A DNA stretch of 64,000 nucleotides. Source: Eumeta japonica. Taxonomy: Eukaryota > Arthropoda > Insecta > Lepidoptera > Psychidae. The notes under the pieces were generated by a model. The model was not told the origin of the DNA, searched no databases, and saw nothing but the letters and a program-made list of their open reading frames with translations. Positions 56,791 to 64,000 of this stretch are shown piece after piece (within the stretch, counting starts at the first letter, position 1; every line of letters begins with the position of its first letter). The stretch lies in the NCBI GenBank assembly GCA_005406025.1, contig BGZK01000735.1:235345-299344 (forward strand). The letters are read 5' to 3'. The position numbers and the translations under genes are program-made.

Positions 56791-57276
56791 GAACTCGTGG
56801 CGACGCCGCTGTCTGCTCAGCCTCGAAAAGAACAGCGACAGATAAAATAAAAATATAATAAACAGAATTCGGCACAGAAAGCTAACGCCGAGAGCGCGTT
56901 GTCGAGCGGACGGTCGAGAGACCGTTATGAAAGAATATAAATTGTATTTGTCGATACGATCGTATTGTTCGATCTAGTGTTCCACACACAATGAAGCGCA
57001 AGTAGTGTAGGGATTCATTGAGAGCACTTTTGTACACAAGGATCATTACTTTCCAACCTATAAATTGAAAACTTAAAGGTATTAGAAAAAATAAAAGATA
57101 AGAATGCTGCATTGAACTTTTTGTATTATGGAAACTGTAAGTCCTTAAAGTAGGTTAAAATGATTTATTGTGTTTAGTAGCGACAATGTTTTTATTTATG
57201 CCTGCATGTATAAAGTATACATATATCTATATCCACATTCACACTCATATAAATGCTACAGTAAATTTGTCTGGAT

Positions 57277-57952
57277 CGGAGGTCCCCAAACTCTTTTGTT
57301 CCAGAGACCACTTTTAAAATTTTGTTGGATCCCGTGGACCCCCTGCAGCTACATCTCTACCAATTTCTAAATCTCGAAAAAAAAGTGAAGATTAAATTTA
57401 TCTATGGAAACTTGCGTTGTAGCTGAGTTTTAACGACGAATTAACAGTTTTCGAAAAAAAAAGGTTAGAATTGATTGCTTGATAGGGTTAGTTATTTGAT
57501 AATAAAGTCGACTAAACAAATTTTTAATTAAATTTTAAATGATTGTGCTGTGAGTCAAAAAATCAAAGTTGGCCTGTCGAAAAAGTGACTCCACCCAACT
57601 TTACGTTTTTGAAATCTACAGTGACTCACAGCACAAGAATCAATCGATTCTCACATAAGCGTTGCAGACGGGACGGCGGCCGGCGTGGCAATAAGTCTCG
57701 ACGCGTTGTACTGAATATGGAATATGCAAGTTTTACAAGTAACAGTCGCTCAGCTTCTTAAAATATTATCTGCCTATATTGATAAGAGAAGTAAAGTCAA
57801 CATTTTAGTTCTTCACTATCGAAACCAAATTACTTTTCATGCACCCCCGCTTACGATTGGGGACCCCCAATTTTTATTATGCCCAACGTAGACCCCCGTC
57901 GAGTCTCCCGTTAACCCCTTGGGGTTCACCTGGACCACTTTGGGAAATACTG
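57277..57952. mobile_element. hAT-like non-autonomous element with 8-bp target duplication
   Basis: The left end CGGAGGTCCCCAAACT and right end ACTTTGGGAAATACTG are related inverted termini of the hAT CAGxGGTxCCCAAACT type. They are flanked by GTCTGGAT (57269-57276) and GTCTAGAT (57953-57960), an 8-bp duplication with one difference. The 676-bp interior has no transposase. It contains a separate perfect 15-bp inverted repeat TTGTGCTGTGAGTCA (57543-57557 with 57622-57636), which nests AAAGTTGG/CCAACTTT inside. Confidence 0.8.
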
Positions 57953-60660
57953 GTCTAGATATTATGTTTTCACGGCTAAGCTGTTGAATTGATTTTGATA
58001 TTATAATATTCGATACGTAGATGGCTCGACTACTGGGAAAGGATATAATTTACTTTTTCTTTGTCTGTCTGTATGTCTTTTTATAACTCAACTATGGTTA
58101 AACCGATTTTAATGAAATTAACTCTATTGGTAGGTCACAACGTCGCATAAAATGTAAATTGCCGTCTGCCTGTCTAAATATTGCATTAAACATAGAGAAG
58201 TTTTCTTATAATGAAATAAGAGAATGGATCGATAGACAACATCTGCCGGATCAACGGAATTTATAACGTTGATTCGAAATTATTTTAAACATTGCGACAA
58301 AACAATATTGCTGTAGTAATTATACGTGCTTTTGATCTACATATACAGCGCTGTGCACGTATACAGGTGTCTAGATTCATTGTATCTTAATGCAACTCTG
58401 AGCAACTCTTAATTTGTGCGTTATCAACTCAGACCGTGTAACACTTTTGGTGAGCACGTCAGCCCTTCAATTTGCGATGCTGTCACGACCACAGACGACC
58501 ACGACCGTCAAGAGAGTCAACTCGAACTGCGCCAGCTCGGGGCTCGTAGGTCCAACTCCTGACGACAAATGTTTGTTTAAAATTGATCGAAACCTTTAAA
58601 CGAACCAATTAACTTGATGGTACCACATATATTATTGATAATAAATATATTACGATAAAAATTGTGAACTTGAAAAATTTTAGTTACTTCTAATTTTAGA
58701 ATTCTATTTTTGTCTGACTCCAGTCGAAGTTGGAACAAAGGCATGTTAAATGTAGAACAATATTTGCTATCGTAATATATAACTGCAATCACGCCCTCGT
58801 AAGTTACAACGCATACCGCATGATGACGCTACGTCGTTAGTTTCTGCGACGGGTTTTAATTACGATTTGTAACGATTACGCCCTAACTACGGCATAATCG
58901 TTAGGCTTTAAGACATTTCATGTCGAGTTCTGAACACTTTTTATGCATTTTAAGAAAAATAGTAGAATACCATTCTATAAGTTTAATTGTTTTATATTAC
59001 AAACTGCATCTTCAATCTAAATTACTAATTTGCGATTATTTATTACTAGTCTCTTAAAGCTAAAATTCACTTTACTCTAAAACACTATGATTAGTTTTAT
59101 TGGTGGTTAAAATTACTTTAACGTTTTAGTTTCCGTCGAAAAAATCTATATTATCTACCATCAAAAATAAATCTATTCAAACAATAATGACATAATTATT
59201 AAGGCATTGCTCGATATAAATTGCTTTAGGTATCTATAGTTTCCACAGCTTAAAAGTAAATTATTTATTTAGTTATTTTATCAGGAACTTACCAAAATTT
59301 AAAAAACGATTTCAATTACATTCATGCTATACGGTGTAAAAATTTAAAGGAGAATGCAAACATTGTACGTCTCTTTGTGTTTTGTGAAATCACGTGTTAT
59401 TATTGTATATAATTAATTGTTATTAGACATGAGCAACGATTTCGTCTATAGCAGCGATGGGGTTGTCAGTTTCAGAGAGCTTAAGAAAAAATGACTTTAA
59501 GTAACAATTACTTTAAAATTTACTTAACTATACTTGTACACAAAATTTGACCTTGCTTGAAAATTTCAATGCAAGTCTTATGGTAGTCGGACTGTCCACG
59601 CGGCCCTGCGAACATCAGGCGAACACGGCGCTTCGATTCCACATGAGCATACATAAAATTTACACCTTTCGTTATCATTGTAATTAATTTGGATAAATAA
59701 TTCGGAAAGAGGACGAGAGGGCTACTTGGGTGCCCGTCTTCCGAATCGGTCATTGTTGTATCAAGAGACCCTTTGTTATATAATATCCGTGATAAAAACA
59801 AAGCCTTTTTTCATAAGAGTGCGGTATCTGAATAGACCACGAGTCGGTACCAAGACCAGTCATAAACTTATGTCATTTTTCGTTTGACTTCAATCGGCGT
59901 TTTCACCTGACTGCGCGACGCAAATCAGACTAATGTGTTTTTGAGCCTGTACATGTACGCATGCGTGTACCTTTGTGGTGTTCTAGAGACCGAACACGTG
60001 AGCCGATTTTGATGATTGATAATCTTGCGAGTGTCACAAAACACATGGCAGTAATCAAGTTCAATCGACGAACTATGACAAATGGGGAATCATCAAATAG
60101 GTTTTTGAAAACCATCATCAGGTTTTTCATTATGTCTCGTTTTTAATGACCATTTAGTATCCGTTACGATTTCAAGTTACTTAGCAACCATTCTACTTTA
60201 AATTATCAAATCTAATACCTAATCTGTGATTAAGGTTTTGTAATAGTTCTTTAATATTTATTTCTTGCAATAATTAATTTTTAATTCTTATTTATAGTAA
60301 TAGTTCTTATACCATATGAAAAACCTACGCTATTATAGATCACATAATTGCGTAAGTTTTTCAAAAGTAAGATGATCATTTCTAAATCATTTTAGATCGA
60401 TTACCTCTATTTGAAAACTATACAAGTTGAATTTATAACCTGTTGATATTAATTGATATCAATATGCTGATAAAAGAAAATAACAACAACAAGACGTTCC
60501 CACCGCTAACGGTGAAAAGCAAATGTTAGTTTATTATTGAACTAGAACTTAACAATAGAAAATGTAAAGAAATTACATAAAAAGTGAAAACTTAACTACA
60601 TAAAAGTAAAACTAAAAAGATGGAAACAAGGTTATGTGAAAATTATTCAATCGAATCTGG
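57953..60660. other. Non-coding stretch
   Basis: AT-rich. A LINE-tail-like piece lies at 58055-58150 (TTGTCTGTCTGTATGTC, ACCGATTTTAATGAAATTA). ORFs of 60-90 codons (58414-58599, 59520-59801, 59930-60146) have no recognised domain. Confidence 0.45.
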
Positions 60661-60760
60661 CAAATATTTGCAGTCGGAGGCGCCACATTCAGGTTTCCTT
60701 ACGGACCCACTTGCGACGACTCTTGCTGTATCGATATACGTCTCCGACTGCAAATATTTG
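60661..60760. repeat. 100-bp element with perfect 19-bp inverted ends
   Basis: CAAATATTTGCAGTCGGAG (60661-60679) and its exact complement (60742-60760) enclose 62 bp. A related half-copy is at 56218-56270. It resembles a miniature inverted-repeat element; no target duplication is obvious. Confidence 0.6.
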
Positions 60761-63700
60761 TCACATTTAATTGTATGGTTTTTACAATAATCTTGTTTAC
60801 ATCTTTTTAATTAAATTTATATAAAATCGAAATGGTGGATTTTAGGCGTTTTTAATTTTTTTTCCAAAAGTAACGAGTAAGGTATCAAAATGAAAAATTT
60901 TAAGGAGCGATTAAAAAAATATATAAAATTTATATGTTTATAAGTAATTTATGATGACAAATTGTAATATAAAATCCGTGTTGTTGAAATGGTCGAAACT
61001 CCTATTAATGTCAATGTCTATTTAAGGCCGAGCCGTAATTGATTTAAGCACTCATTTGTGTGCCAAAGGCCAAGTATACGTTGTTTTAAGTCAAATTAAT
61101 ACGCTCGAGGCTTGGCCATTTGTCCACTAGATGCAAGAAAACTTTTAGATAACTCCATGATCTTGATTTCTTGTAAGAATTAAATCATCTGCGAAGATGA
61201 GCACGGGCCGATACCTACGTCGTCAACGGTCACTAAAAAGCTAAAGATAAAAAAGGTAAATGAAAAAAGTAAAAACTCAGATGTGGTACATAGAAATTTT
61301 AATGTTAGTTTATAAACCTAGGAGCAATAATAAGAAGTGAATTCTAAAACTAACCGAGGTAAGCGTGTGTGCGGAGATAGTGACACGTCGGTAGACTAAA
61401 TACGGTGAAACACGGCAGTAAATCGTCTTATACAGTACATGATAATCTTTTCATTAAATGACAAAAAAAATTGTAGGCCCGCGGGCCCCATTCTACTTTA
61501 AATACCTTTTATATACAACTGGCTACCGGCTGTTTACAATTTTTCTTTAATTCTATATTAAGTAAGTAATATAAAATAGTTTGATGTCACATTCCACCAT
61601 ATTTTGTTGTAAGGAGACACTGAAATTGTCCACGCTTGATACTCGACGTTTTGAATGGTTTGTTTTTTTGGTACTGCTTCCCAAACACCCAAACCGCATT
61701 CGCTTACACGTGAAGAGACGTGGGCAACATCGTTCTCGGACTTTTTCAATAGAGTTTTTATAGCGGGATGTCATAAAAAATAAACAATTTCGGAATATAT
61801 ATGAAATTACAAATAGTTATTTTTTATTGTTTAGTAGGTTTTTTAATTTCCCGTAATGAAAATTGAAACATTTTCAAAAATTAAAAAGTTACTGTTTCCA
61901 GTCCGATTTTCAAAAATAGAGTCTTTATTAGATCTTGACGTCCTATGGCATCTATTTCGATCATTTTTCTTTTGCCTCTCTCTATTTATGTGTTGCGCTC
62001 GCGCGCGTGTGTGTACATGTATTTGCGTGCAGTTAGTGTGCGTATTAGTGTGTAATACTTTTATAACTTTTTGAATGGATTAATCGATCGAAACACCGTT
62101 TACAGCATTCAAAAATAGTATACTTAGATTTTCTGAAAATTTAAACCGATTTGAACCGACCCGTAGGTTTTGAGATATCCTTAAAATAAAACTTTCAAAA
62201 AATGTTACTTACAATAAATTCAAAATTTGATCAGCTCTTTTTAAAAAAAAAAAAACATGTATCTGTTGTTGTTGACCGCATGAAAATAAATTGATTCCTT
62301 CAAAATTCTGTGTTGAAGAAAAATCTTCCAAATTCTGTTGTTTTGGAACATTTATTAAATTACTCTACTCTCTATGGGGGAGAGGAGGCATTTCCCGCAA
62401 ATAAGGAAAGATGGGGATAAAAGAATAAGGTTCTTTAGTTTCTGCGAAATGGTACTAAAGAGATGTAAACAAACAAATCCACAAAAGGAAAAGAAAATTA
62501 AACACTGCCAAGGCAGTGATGAGCGAAATAAAATGTGTATGGAAATATAACACTGAAAGATAAGCAAAACGAAGTTATAAAAACTAAATTTAAACAAATG
62601 TATGGAAACAAGAGACGGTAAGGGTGAATAAGGTTGTAAAACAATAAATGTGTATAAGATAATAATAAAAGTCAATAATGAACAATATATTAGAAACTGT
62701 AATTATAAAATAATCTTAGTAAGGAAAAGAATAATATCGTGTAAACAGAAAAAAAGTAGATGGATAAGTTAAAAATAAGTACTATGTTAAAATTTTAATG
62801 CAAATCAATATGAAGAATTACTTTCAAATAATAAATAAAGGTATTAGTTTAAGAACCCCTACCACCATTTATAAAAAAAGAGATAAAAACAAGGACTGGA
62901 TTATTGAAAATGTAGATCACAATAATTTAGGTAAACGAAGGCTGTGATTCTCATGACATAGGGGACGGAGAAACAAACTATATTACTAATAAATTCCAAA
63001 TTTAATCATTTTTTAACTCAAAAAACGCCCTAGACTATCGTAATCATAGCATATAATAGCACAAATGTTATGGGGATGCCCTATACGGCAAAATCTGAAA
63101 AACGGTTGACCTTATAAGGTCGACCGTTTTTCAAAAATTTCCTTTAATTTATATTTTAAGATAACCACGTTCTTCAGTCAGTGACAGATCTGAATATTTT
63201 CTTTTATATAGTTGTTTTATATACCTAATATATAAAAACTTATATGTTACAAGCGAGACTAGAGAATATTGATTACTTTTGGAAACATTTTTTGAAAAAA
63301 AAAACTATTTGAAATTACGAACCACAACGTCATTGAAATTAAAGTTGCGAGGTATTTTTTTTAAGTAGGCAGAAAAAAAATTCTTGTCAATTCCAAGTAT
63401 TATATTTACCATATTTTAGATTTACCCTACGTTAAATGCATACTCTTGGTATGAAATCAAGAAAGCAAATTTAATTACCTTATTTAAATTATTTAATTAA
63501 AGTAATTATAACACAAGCTCCAATCCATAGCGCCTACATGGTATTCGGTGTATAATAAAGCGTAAAATCTGCCTTTAAATGTGGCCCCGTACTCTGATTC
63601 TTAGCTGTGCCCTGGCTTCTTCCAGGTTAAAGTTGATGATCTGATCTCGTGCTTTGCTTTTGTTACAATCACAGACATACTTTATCTTGAAATAGTATGA

Positions 63701-64000
63701 ATTTGCCACACTTATAAACGGCTCAGTCTAACACGTTCCCTGTAGAGACGAACACGTCATGCCGTGATCAAAGAGGATTATCGAGGATCAATTTATCTCT
63801 TGCATGTAATTTTAGGATATCACGTGTCGCATACAAGGAAACAAAAGTCGAGGTGTCATCAAATTATAGCATTAAAGTACACATTTGTAAACCTTATAAT
63901 TTCTAATGAGCACTAGTATTAGTTAGATTTGTTACACGTATCTTATCATAATGAGCTTTGTCAAGCACAATTACTCCCACTTTGATTGATAAACGTAACA
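60761..64000. other. Non-coding stretch to the window edge
   Basis: AT-rich. Overlapping ORFs at 61553-61774 on both strands and a 106-codon minus-strand ORF at 62355-62675 have no recognisable domain or codon bias. A GT/GC-rich simple stretch is at 62000-62045. One palindrome (63096-63133) is listed separately. Confidence 0.5.
63096..63133. repeat. 38-bp palindrome with one mismatched pair
   Basis: TGAAAAACGGTTGACCTTA is followed directly by TAAGGTCGACCGTTTTTCA. The arms pair at 18 of 19 positions with no loop. Confidence 0.85.

Noticed and set aside
62355..62675. 106-codon minus-strand ORF with hydrophobic stretches
   Set aside because: The translation of A/G-rich plus strand gives Phe/Leu/Ser-rich text by composition; no promoter, splice or homology support.

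Overview
The window is eukaryotic, almost certainly from a moth or butterfly (Lepidoptera). The sequence is AT-rich and nearly gene-free, with short CpG-rich blocks, spliceosomal introns and a set of decayed transposons (mariner, PIF/Harbinger, hAT-like, RTE-type LINE, tRNA-derived SINE) typical of lepidopteran genomes. There is no bacterial gene organisation, CRISPR array or intact tRNA/rRNA gene. The species cannot be named from the sequence alone.

The only confidently recognised host gene is on the minus strand at the left edge: the 5' half of a GATA transcription factor, called pannier (silkmoth GATA-beta type) from its N-terminal zinc finger. I reconstruct a 5'UTR exon (about 9343-9560), a first coding exon (8723-8954), a second (7664-7774) and a third carrying the N-finger (1218-1390). 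The intron phases agree at every coding junction. The C-finger and the rest of the gene lie beyond position 1. Only 33 bases after the N-finger exon is a second, strongly coding-like block (1087-1184) with exactly the same phase behaviour (in 1, out 0). It could be a mutually exclusive exon that replaces the N-finger, and I consider it the most interesting observation here.

From 9.7 to 64 kb I find no host protein-coding gene. This presumed upstream region of pannier holds (a) about a dozen CpG-rich blocks of 100-500 bp that are candidate cis-regulatory elements, some with GATA sites or homeodomain-like AT cores, and (b) transposon debris. The debris comprises three copies of one mariner family (1-103, 18.2-19.5 kb, 30.6-31.8 kb), two copies of a second mariner family (32.0-33.1 and 43.6-44.6 kb), a PIF/Harbinger element with TAA target duplication (22427-23563), an hAT-like element with an 8-bp target duplication (57277-57952), an RTE-type reverse-transcriptase fragment (about 16.1-16.5 kb), three related SINE copies, a 283-bp MITE, a foldback structure (24.2-25.7 kb), a pair of nearly identical 455-463 bp LTR-like repeats (27.2 and 47.3 kb), and an element with an internal 120-bp minisatellite (51.4-52.0 kb). 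Three further decayed coding fragments are described but only partly identified (36.8, 52.3 and 55.1 kb).

The transposase and RT fragments are broken and none looks able to make an active enzyme. Several perfect or near-perfect palindromes (465, 23579, 41731, 54085, 63096) are not explained by the genes. Names given to repeat families rest on recognised motifs, terminal repeats and target duplications, not on database searches.
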